In this document: positions 11,329-23,300 of the stretch, in pieces
Position numbering within the stretch: the first letter of the stretch is position 1
How the letters are laid out: each line of letters opens with the position of its first letter
Assembly (NCBI GenBank): GCA_035610365.1
Contig: CM069436.1
Coordinates: 54,761,505 to 54,825,504, forward strand
DNA length: 64,000 nt
From: Aquatica leii
Taxonomy: Eukaryota; Arthropoda; Insecta; Coleoptera; Lampyridae
Reading direction: 5' to 3'
Made by a program: the position numbers and the translations under genes
The notes under the pieces: generated by a model
What the model saw: only the letters and a program-made list of their open reading frames with translations
Databases searched by the model: none
Told to the model about the DNA's origin: nothing

Positions 11329-14300
11329 GTAACTGACATTCATTAGTTACTCGAAATAACAGTTTATCTCTTATAGGAAAGGTAAAAAAAGAATTGAAGA
11401 TGAAATTAAATATATGATCACCGAAAAGAAGCAACCAACAAAAGCACATGTAGATCGGCAGTTCTTTTGTCAGTTATCTCGACTATTAAAGATCATCGTT
11501 CCAGGATGGACTTCGTGCGAAGCAGGATTGATGTTTCTTGTAGCTTCAAGTCTTGTGTGTAGATCTTTGTGTGATTTATGGATGATCAATCACAGCACCA
11601 AAATTGAAAGGTAACTTTTTGTAAATGTATGCTTAGTCGTTGCTTAATTTTCTTTGATGTTTACTTTAAACCTCTGTGTTATCATAGTTTTTCAAACGAA
11701 ACCATTATCATTCTCGAACTGTATCAATGAAAATTACATTTGGAATGGAAAAATATATTGAACCGACACCCCTATGATGTAATTTGAAATAGTACTGATT
11801 CATTTAATATACATTGTCACTGATTACATTTATATGTGTACACTTTTGAAAGCACTGTTTTACTTTTAATACTGTTTTGTGTGGCTCTTCCACCTGTTGA
11901 TCTGCGGGTTCTTAGTAGGTATCTCACTGCAATTTTTACAAATGAATGATTGTCGATAAACTATTATCAGGAGTATTTTTATGACCAACTATTGTAGAAC
12001 TATAGGCGATCGTGGCATAAAGATGTGCTTCTTAGTGATGAGATTAGAAAGAATGACGGAAAGAATACTTGTCTGTGCATTTTTATGTTAAATTTACATG
12101 CAGGAAGATTTCGTATGATAGAAAACTTTGAATTTACCGCTTTCATAAATTACTCCCAACAAGTACTTATGTCAAATATCAGTGGCGTCTCATTCTTAAA
12201 TCATCTTATACAGAGTTAGGCACAATTAAATTTTATATTTAACTGTACAGTTGAGCTGAATAAACAAAGTCCCTGGAGCGTGGCTGGTGTCACTCTAATC
12301 TTAAAGGTACACTCAAATTAAAAAGTATTTTGGTGGGAAATTCAAATTATTCATAAGTTACCTGTGTAAATAATCATTAGAGCTTGTTGAAGTTTGAGGT
12401 TATTTCAGATAAACACTTTATGACTTTATGATTATTAAAATAAATTGTAATTACACATTTACTTTTCTAAAAGATGAGGTATGGCATTACAAAATATTAC
12501 ATATTTCTAAAAGTAATTCTAAAAATTACTTATTTACATCGAAAAATACAATCATAAAAAAAATAAAGCAGTTCAATCACTGTCACTTTCGTCTTCTCCA
12601 CTACAACTTTCATCGTCGGATGATCCTGTGTTCACCATAAACGACAGGTTTTCCACCGTTACATCCAGCAATCCATCACGTTGCCACATTTCTTGCTCCA
12701 AGTGATTTACATCTCGACAACGTTTGTCCCAGTCCGATGCAGTTACATCAGAAAATGCCTTTCTCACTAAGGCTTCTATCTCTAAACCACTCTGTGTAAC
12801 ATTATTCATAGCCATCTTATGTTTCACTAAACTCCATGTACCGTATTCTTGACTATTGGGGAAGGGAGCGTTCTCCGACACGTTCCCAGGGAAAGCTAAT
12901 TCACCTTCACTCCCGGGAACAAAAATATCGTATTCTTGAACGCTTCGTGAGTGCATAGAGAAAATATTAACAGTGCACAGTGTTGACAAGTATTCAACTG
13001 TCAATGAACCTACGAAACGTGTTAAAGTTCGTGTACCAAAGCAAAACAGGTAATTTAACCTCACACTTTAGTGTTGTTGCGGTCGATGTCCCACATTATT
13101 CTTTATTTTTTTAATTTACACACATATTTTTTAAATTTTGAACGTTTAAATTGAAAGGCGGTAAGCAATAGTCATATGTATTTTATTTTATACTGTTTGG
13201 TAGATGCTCAATTAAATTATCAATTTAGGTCCAATAAACTTCGGATTGAAGCTGGTTGGTGGGTTATTACAAAGATCAATATTATTACAGAGTCAGAGCT
13301 GGGAAGTGTCTTTAAGTAAGACTCAGATAATTTCCATGCTGCTCTTTAATGACAAAGCAACATCAAATTTGAAAGTGATGTGACATAAGTTGATAGTTTA
13401 CATTGCTGGTATGAAAATATCAAGAGAAAATATAATCCATATTAGACAGTATGAAATAATATATTGTACCTTAGATACATGACCGTGAAGTTACAGCACT
13501 TGTTTAGAAATTCTGGATTATATTATAACATTTTGTTTGGGGCAGAACGTCCCTTCTTATTTCCACTTCTCCCGCAGCGTCTTCCAGATCTTCTTGGATG
13601 ATGTTATTCAAGATTATATTATTGAAATTATCCACATCCATTTTTCATAAAAAGTAAAAACACAAAATCGACAAAACAAATGTTGAGGTTAGAAACCTTT
13701 GCGCGGGAGTTCGTTTTCTCTTAGGTTAAGGGCGGGGAATAGAATTCCCACCGGGAACGTCCAGTTCACAGTCACATTTTCAAGAATATGAAATTCACCG
13801 TTTTAAGGTGAACCACGCCCAATTTTCGGTGAAGTTCTGCTCCCAGAAATTCAAGAATCCGGGCCCATATCAATTCGATTGGATTTAGGTCGCAGTGGTA
13901 CGGTGGCAGATGTAACCCTGTATGTCCGTGTTTTTTAAGAAGTTCGTCTACGTAATATGTCTTCGTATAACTAAATTGCTTCACTAACATTATTAGTTCT
14001 GCTTTACGCATTTCATTTGTTGTTGTTACTCCATTATTTTCGAGCCATTGTCGAATGCTTTCCTTACGTTCTGCTTGTGTTGGAGGTTTACAATACCATT
14101 AGGAGGCAAGTTTGGAATTAATTGTTTTTCCATCCACTGCATAAAGTTGGTATGGTTCATGTCGTCGTGATAATCACCGGACTTAGTTTTAGATTTAAAG
14201 ATTAAAAGGCCATTATTAACAAATCCGTATGATCCACCTGCATGCATAATAATGTACATTTGACCTGCTCTGTCCGTATGATAAACACCAGCCTCTTCTT

Positions 14301-17300
14301 CGGATTGCCAGGACTTACTAACACCGTATGATGGATGAATGTAGGTCTCATCTAAATATGTTATTGGTTTTTTGTTTTCGCTTAAAGCTTCATTTTCTCG
14401 CAACTTGCGTAAATAACGAGAACGCCAAGCAATAATATCATCACGTTCCATCAATAATTTTCTTTTATTGTGGCATTTCTTATATTTAAAACCAATTTGT
14501 AACAAATACTTTCTTAGTGTATCTGCTCCCTCTTTGTAATTAATCTTTTCTTTCATTTTTTCAACTAAAATTTTAATGTTTGGAACTTTCTTATCAACTA
14601 AACTTCATGGACAGTTCTTTTTAAAATGCTTAAGTCGCAATTATCCAACGTTATTTTATTTGCACCACCACTTCTTTTTTTCTTCGAGGGAGATCTTAAA
14701 ATACCATCACTGGTCGTCATCGCTTCACTCCGGATTTTTTTAATAACGGTGGTTGATTTGCCCGTTGCAGCAGCAGCTAGTTCAGTTGCCTTCTCTAGAG
14801 GGAAAGTCTATACGCCCGCAGCTTTCTGTTTATCGAAAAACTGCACAACATTTTTAATAATGTTTCTGGCTTCGGAATGAATGATTTTGTTCGACTTAGA
14901 TTCCATATTGGTAAATAACAGCTGAAACAATACAGAAAGTGAGTAATGTAAAAATCTCCATAGAAATTAGTTATTGTTTGTAGAATAAATACTGGAATTA
15001 AATACAGATCTTTCAATAATGAATACAAAGTAATAACTGATGTTGAAGTTATGCTACAAAAATTTGGGTTATACTTAAAACAAAAATTATAAATACACAT
15101 ATCTTGTTCACAAATAATGGCGTTTAAAAGAGTCTTTATAAAGACTAGTTGAATAACGACGAATTTTTAAGTAAAACAGCAGGTAAAGATGTAAACAAAC
15201 ACGAGGCAATGAAGGAATTGTGATTGTAATTTAATTTTTCAAGCGGACGGTACTTTCTAATTGTGATTGGTTGAAACATTTACCACTTTAAATTTTTAAA
15301 GTTAGTTGACATATTTTCCGGGTACTTTGTTTACTTCGGCGCTCTGTAGTTATCGTCGTATTTTAAGAAATTAAATATATGTTGTTATATAGTTAGAATT
15401 AGCTGTTTAATGTTTTTTTTTTACTAAAGTTAAGGTTTCGAATAATCGTAGATGATGGATTAGTATAGATTGTGGATTCATATCAAATCGCGCAATTTTA
15501 TTCATATTTGAGTTTAAAGCAACAACGGGAACATTTAAATTATTAATTATTTTGTTTGTGGTTATACTTTAGGTTTTATAAATTTAATTAGTTAACGTTA
15601 ATCCAGTTTCCTACAACTCTCCGTACATCATCGCTTCATCTCAGTTTTTTATTCTACCTATTGTCCTTTATACGGGCTTAAACTAGTTTAATTTTAGGTA
15701 TATTTATCCTCGATAACATAAAGCAAAATATTTCTAACAGATGTTCGAATTGTCGACTGTTTATTTCCAGACACTTACATATTCTTTTTTGAGAACCACT
15801 GTTAACTCTGGGAAACATTTGCGAGGTTACACTTTTAAAAGTGTCACTTCTACGTCTTTTCATATTGTGTAATGTTGCCGGTGGCGTATTGTAGATAATA
15901 CTTTTTATGTATCCTTATGAAAAAAATTGGTGTAATTACTTTCGGGGATTCGTTCGATAAAATCAAGTATCAGTTGATCCACTGATTTTATTCTTTGGTC
16001 TGATGAAGTGCTTGCTTTTAGCACGAAACGTTGCCACAAAAATAGATTAAAGTGGTTTTACATGCCCCTCCTAAACGAAGAATTCCAAATTATTATTTTT
16101 ATGATTGTTAATTATCGGATATTTCTAAACACAATAGGAAACTAGATTGATCAGGACTTTTATTGAAAAAACATCAAATGGTGCAAAAAACGATTACTTA
16201 GCGAGTTACAGTCACTTAAATTTCTTATTGATAGGTTTTTTTTTGGACACAATACACTATACAAGTTGAACATATTTTTATTAATCGGCTTAAATGAGCA
16301 AAGTTTCGGGAAGTTTCAAAATAGTCTATTCTAAAAACACTGAAAAATATTTATCATGTTTGAATGCAAAAATGTTAATTAGTGAAATATGTCAGTGAGT
16401 TCTCGAAATGGTTTCTTTTTCGAGACGCTTTCGAAGATGAATTCGTGAATCATGATGTAAATATAGAAAAGTACGCTGACAGGTGCCTGTTACCTGCTCT
16501 GAATACCCTGCGTAACGGTAGCACAACTTCGTTAATATTTACCCGTTCTTTATGAAACTCAAGAAAAAGCTTAAATCTTTTAAAATATTAATACCAGATT
16601 TGAAACACAGTTATCTTCAAATGTTTGATATGGCTGGTAGCAGTAATAAATCACTGCATAAATATTGGTTAATATGACTTTTTGAAAGGTAACAAAAGAT
16701 GATGGTATACATATTTTTATTATTATGGCATCAGGTGATTAGAAATTTAAAAACACACAGCTCTGTGTGCTATGAAAACTTCTAAGAATCGATTAAATTT
16801 GACGGAAGTACACATATGGGGATCCAAATACATTACATACAATTGTTATATATATAGTGTAATATTTACCATTGCGAGGAAAACTAATCGTACAACAGGT
16901 TTTGAAGTTGACAAATTTATTGTCGTTGTCGATAAGGAGGTTGTTCAGCATTTTTTCATTACCAAGCCTTCTTTGGGGGAAACAATAAAGCCAATGGGGG
17001 AGCTACTTTGATTATGCGTACCGGAACAAGTAACTGAAATTGTGATTGGGTTGAGATAAATGATTATAGATTATTGATAGAATTAGTAATTTAAATTTTT
17101 AATACATACACAAGGGTATATTTAATTTCAATTTTTTATCCATGTTTTTATTAATATCTAATAAATTATACTATTTTTTTAATCTACTATGAACATCTGT
17201 TAAGTATCGCACTTCCTTGGTTTTTCCGGAACTTCACTATCGCTCAAAAATATTTGCACATTCACTTAGTTGAATTGGCAAGACTATTAATTGTGTATAC

Positions 17301-20300
17301 AATGAATTATAATCCAATTTTATTTTCTCCACGACCATTACCGAATGTTATTCTTCTAAAATCATTTATAATAACAGAACGTAAACATTCTTACTCGTTG
17401 TGTTAGAATATTTATTCTAAAACACTTGCGTCTTATGGTCTTATGTAATTTACATACATTTTAATTCTATAACAAGTGATAGAATGAATATTCTAGACGT
17501 CTTTCAAGATCTCGTGAACTGTGGCGCTGTAGTCTATATATGTCAGAATATTGTTATTATCCGTCTTACAAACATTCGCCGGTACATTTTTTCTAACCTA
17601 TCTTTGCTTTTATTGTTGTATTTGTTGTTAATAAGTTTTTAGGTATTATTATTAGTAAACTAATTTTTATTTAATAAATAAATATCCGATTATTTTTTTA
17701 TTCACGACATAATGAAATGCCTCTAACACTGGCCAAACAAAATTGGATACCTATGGATATCAAAACTGTCAAATACAAATTCGATGTCTTAATTTTGACG
17801 TATCTGATTAACCTATAATTCAAAAGTTTACAAAAAAAATTAATACACTATTTTTTTATTTCAATAATTATACAAACTGTATAATCATATAAATGTTAAT
17901 ACTATATTAAAAAAATGTTTTTGTTCAAGTGACAATATAAATAAATCAATTTCGCTTAAATTTTATCTTAAATTCAGCTCAAACCTTCTGGTCGTGGAGA
18001 ATGGAGAAGTAGGGTCTGCTACTCTGTTGGATTGAAAATTTGATACTCGTGGTTCCTCGCGCTCACTTATGCTCGCGCTCGGAACTTTCCACTCCTATCG
18101 AATTTTCATTCCAACCTTGTTACAGAATATACTGTTCAATTATTTAATATTATTGAAAGCGTGGTTTTGCATTATCTTTCATCCTAAAGAGTTTTATTTT
18201 TTGGGTTGGTGTAATTTGGCTGTGAAAACGTGTGATTATTAAAAATATGTTTATAATTTCTGTTTGCAAATGATGTTGCTTCTTTATAGCTTTTTTTTAT
18301 AAGACTTTAACTGTCTTTTCTTTATTTTTTGTTTGTTATACTATCCGCGATAAGCAGTCAGCAACTATGCATTTATTCATCTAGGAAATTAAATCTGTTA
18401 CAAAACAGTATATTATAGTACCCATTTGTCAAGAAAACTGTGGTTGTACTAATAGTAATATAATTTGTTTATATTTGATTTCCGAAGCTTATACTTCTTG
18501 CTTAGGAGCTGCGTCTCTAAAATTTATTGACATGTAAGTTAAAATAAAACATAATGAAAGATTGGGGACAAGTAATAAGGTAAATAATCATATAACTGAT
18601 TGATTTTGATAATCCGTGTTTATTGTGTATTGTTGTTATACTGTTGTATTCAGTTTCAGCAACTAAACAATAAAAGCTAACTAGTTTTTCATTCATTGGA
18701 TTGAACATGGATGTTTTTAATTGTTATACAATTAAACTGGTCCTATCTCATTAAACATTAACATTTTTTCTACTTATCAAGCCGACTTAAATGCTGTTTT
18801 GTTTATGTAATTTAAACATGTCAAGGTTTTTACTTAAAAATAAATAAATAAATTTCTCTTTTAAAATGTGATTAGTTGCAATTCCACAAACATTCCAAAC
18901 GAATCTTTTCATTTGATCAAATGCTTGAATTACGCTTCTTCTTTATTTATTTATATAATCAAAGAAAGTTTCAACCAAATACTTTTTTTTACATTTACGG
19001 ACATTCTGTCCATGTTTCTTAACATTTGAAAAATCTTTACAATTTATGATTCAGTAGCATTTGACCGTTACATTGTTATCGCATAAATGAAACATTTTAA
19101 TAATAATTCATTAAAAAGATAAAATAACAAAAAACTTAAGTATTGACAAATGAACGTAGTGTCTTTTCACCATTGAAGCCGAATAAGGATTTTTTGTTTT
19201 GTCTTTTTTAGTGTTTTCGACCAGTTGTCAGCTGTCACATTTTTATTTGCAACGCGGGTTAATCGATTTTGATGATATTTATTTACTATTGTAAGGATAC
19301 ACTTGTTTGATATTGATTCTAAAGAAGTTGGATCATATTATTTGTTAATTTTTATTAGTTTACTTTAAAATTACCTATATACGTTTATATAAAATACTAC
19401 TATTGGTAAATGCTGTTTTTGTGCATCCAAAACTTTGACCCGTCAGTAGAAAATGACTTGCAACTAAATACTATTTGCTTATTATGAAGGATTATATTCT
19501 ATACAAATAGTCTAAACATGCTTGACAAAATAAATCGTTTCGAGTCTGCATTATAGTTGAGAAATTTGGTATGAAATGTTGGGCTTCTGCTTTATACCAT
19601 ATGTTGAATTTGTAGAATATTCAATTATGTTTAGTCTATATGATAAGATACATAATTTCTTCGATGTTTTTATACAATGGTTTTTTTAACTGTGCTATAT
19701 GAATTAACATAAAAATTGTACCTTGTGTCTCTTTAAATATATCTTATTCTGACTTTTAAAGAAAATTTCTGTTTATGTTCGAGAGTTGCAAAACACTCGT
19801 AGACCTGTTTATGATCGGTTAAAATATTGTTTACCAACGCAAGGAAAACATGTACAGCATGAACTGTAATTATAAACGTATGCTACAGTATCCAATCCAA
19901 TTTTAAATATTGTCGACAAAAGCGCAACCGAGCTGCAGCATGACGCTCTGTAATGTTAGGTTTACCTGCCGGTTTTATACAATGTAAATTTGATTCGTGT
20001 AAACGTCTCTGAATGGTGGAAACAGAACAATTAATATTCAGCGTTTCCTTTATTTTTTGGCAAGTTTTAAAAGGATTTTGAAATGTATAGCCGAGTATGT
20101 CCGCATCTTCTTGCCGAGAAGTAATTCTAGGCTTAGGTGGTCTGTTGCTTACAAGTGGCCTATTTCCAACTTCTTGACCTTTCGTAATCCATCGCCGGAT
20201 TTGTTTAACCTGTTCTTAGTATTAGATTACATTTATCATTAGTACTATATTAAAAGCTATTATAGATTATATATGTATTTAAAAATTTGACGTCAATTTA

Positions 20301-23300
20301 ATAGATTCCAATATCTTATAAAATAGTATTGTTAGTGATCATATTTAATACATGCTGACTGTGTTGCAATGCAATGTAAAAAATATACTTTAGAAAAATG
20401 CTTACCGATAAGTCAACATGTTGTGATATTGTTCGAGGTGACATTCCTGCTTGTGCCATCTCAACAGTACTTCCTCTTAATTCTAAGGTAGAATCCACTT
20501 GTGCTAATCTTCGAGGCACATTCACAAAATATTATAATCACATGAACAATGATGTTACCACTATGAACTCCCAATTTATATTACAATTTTGTTAATGAAA
20601 AATTTATATTTATACGACAAAAGGCCATAACCTGATGATATATTTACAAAAGGTAATTATGAAACTCATTAATAAGTGAGGTATTTATTAATCCGCTTAA
20701 TCCTAAGATGCATATCCGGTAGAATTGTTTATTAATTTGCACAGTTGTGGTTTCATAAAACGCTTGTTTCAGAGTAATATTTAAGTCTCCTCGTATGATT
20801 TTAAGAAACACATATACAATTTAATAATGGTAATCACTTTTTTGTATTTATACGACAAAGAAAAAACCATAACCTTAAGATATATTTACAGGTATAAATA
20901 CGATCAATACTATTAAATGTCTTTAAAATGAGCATTACCGCACTTTCATTGACAACACATCCTTAATAAGTGAGGTATTTGTTAATCCGCGTAACTCTAC
21001 AATACATACTTTTACATAAACCGGACCAACATTCAAATTAAGAAATTGAAAAAATAAACAGTTTTTTTATAACAAAAAACAAGTATCGTTGTGACTTATT
21101 AATTATTATATAAGTAAAATTGTTTATAAATTATAGTAACAAACGCTGCATATTCTTATAACCAAACATTAAAAAAAAATAATGTGACTATTAGAACACA
21201 CATTTCAATAAATTACATTAATAGTTAAAATTTAGATGTAACAAATACTTTTTAAATAATTTTGCAAATATAATTTCGACATTTTTATTCAAAACATTTA
21301 TTACCTAAAAATTTGACGATATAGTATGTCCTATGTTTATTAAAAATATGTTAATAAATTGTTATTCAAAATTAGAAAAAAGTGTTTGTTTTTTAATTCG
21401 CCCAAAAAATATAAAGGAAATTTTGGTTTTATAAAACGTTCATTTGAGAGTAATATTTAAAAGCATTTTCGTTTGATTTGAGAAATACATACAAAATTAA
21501 GTAATGGTAATCACCTTTTTGTATTTATACGACGGTATTGCTCATTTTAGAGACATTTCCAATCGTACAACTATATCTTTAATAAATGATTATTTTGTTA
21601 AAATCTATGTTTGCTTATTTCAGTTTTATTAGATCAAAAAAAAAAAATTTTTTTACGAAAGTTTGTAAAACTGCAGTTAGCCTAATGAATGAACAAAAAA
21701 GTTAACACACTTTACACACAATTATCATGTAAATCCATATCGCCACAGTTAAAAGAATCCATTGTATTGTAAACAAATCGTATTTACTTAGACTAATGCG
21801 AAAAAGAAAGATAAAAGTGAAGTTGTTAAAACACAATACATTTTAATTATATACCACGTTTCTTGATGCAAATATAGAAATAGCAGATAATGCATTAATT
21901 AGAGTAGATACTATAAACAAAAAGATGAAAAATGTATTATGTAAAATGGCAATTAAGTGTTGAGGAGTCAGCAAGTTTGAACTAGGCCTATATAAAAAAT
22001 CACCTAATTAGAAATTATTCACTATTTAAATATCTATTTTAAATTATTTATTATACACCTCAAATTTTTAACTAGGATAAGTGTGTTACGTTTAATTATG
22101 TTTGAAAATGAAACCAAAAAGAACTACAATCTGTTTTGAATAAATTTGGGTTTCGATTTCGGTTCAAGTAATAATAACGTTTTTGATCCGGTCCAGGGCC
22201 ATGATTAATAGTGGGATCGCCTAAATCTTTTATGTTCAAGCAGTTAAATTCTAACTGCAAAAGTGTCGACAGGCGAGGTTTTTAAAAAAGGTGTTTTTGT
22301 CTACATATTCTACATTCTCTACATCATCTGCGTATTGTATACCTATTTTCTACGTACACGAATTTTTTTCTAAGCGTTTTTCATTATCACAGTTTTTACT
22401 TTACTGTTTTCGCTGTTTAAAGTAGTTAAAACGATAATAGAAAACCACGTTCGTTATACAGACGAGTCAAAAATTTAATTTGTCGTGGCTTCGGCATGTA
22501 TAACATAAATGTTCACGTGGTACAACAACACAAAATAGATGTTCATTAAAAATTTCGTTTTGTTCACTTATTTTAAAGAAATTGTGTTTCTGAATCGCTT
22601 CTAAGAAAGCAAGCGATTAATTCGGCTAAAGGGTATCTGTCATGAACCTGAAACGTAACATGTCTGGTAATTACAGATAATTTTATCAGAACATTCCTAA
22701 TACTTGTTTCTATAACAATTAGTAACACCTTCATACAGTAGGAGACGATCGTTTTCTTATATTGTATTAGATGATTTTCAGAAAGCATTTTTTTTGAGTA
22801 ATCATAAGTAACAACTTAATTTCAGCGTGTGCTATTGTCATATGAGATATTACTTTAAATACCGTAAATAAATTACTTTATGTTTTCTTCAATTTTTATA
22901 TAGTTTTTTTTTTATTGTTTGGTAATCGGATTCTGTTTAATTGTAACATTGTAAGCTTCTTCTGCTACTGGTAATATCGATTACAATTTTTTATTTTTAC
23001 TATGGCCAACAGTGCAAAGTTTTAAGTCTAATCACTCGATAATCATATTGGGTCAGTAGTACATTGGCGTTAGTAATTTTTTTAAATATGTAAATATTTT
23101 TCATATTATTTTAAACAGATTATATTTAAAAAAAGAAACGATTTTATTTATAATCTTTTTTCGGACGTGTAACCGAGTAGCATAAGTAGTATTCAAATAG
23201 GTTAACAGGTGTTAACAGATTGCAGTAATCTAAATGGTAATTAGCAAATAATTTATGAGGTCTCGAGTATTTGTATCTATTTTATTTTTTAGTTGTGCTG

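Larger units (their letters stand above)
12573..14906 (-). pseudogene. DDE transposase of the divergent Tc1/mariner element
   Basis: The frame begins at an ATG at 14,906 (MESKSNKIIHSEARN, with an HTH-like helix region and stops near 14,805 and 14,602). It runs through a clean 176-codon block (14,026-14,556) with KRKLLMERDDIIAWR and the first catalytic site PITYLDETYIHPSY. The second catalytic Asp, expected shortly after PPNGIV, is missing: a small deletion with a frame change is evident near 14,095. The third site, PPYHCDLNPIELIW, follows at about 13,865-13,905. The C-terminal part resumes at 12,573-12,840 (WSLVKHKMAMNN ... acidic Ser/Asp tail) after the inserted element. It was a cut-and-paste transposase and cannot be active now. 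Confidence 0.85.
12263..15331 (-). mobile_element. Divergent Tc1/mariner-superfamily element, interrupted
   Basis: The ends form an imperfect inverted repeat (AACAAAGTCCCTGGA at 12,263; AACAAAGTACCCGGA on the minus strand at 15,331), each flanked by TA, the superfamily's target duplication. Inside, on the minus strand, is a broken transposase gene, itself split by a 1-kb insertion. Without the insertion the element would be about 2.05 kb. The outer boundaries are inferred from a short, imperfect terminal match. Confidence 0.7.
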
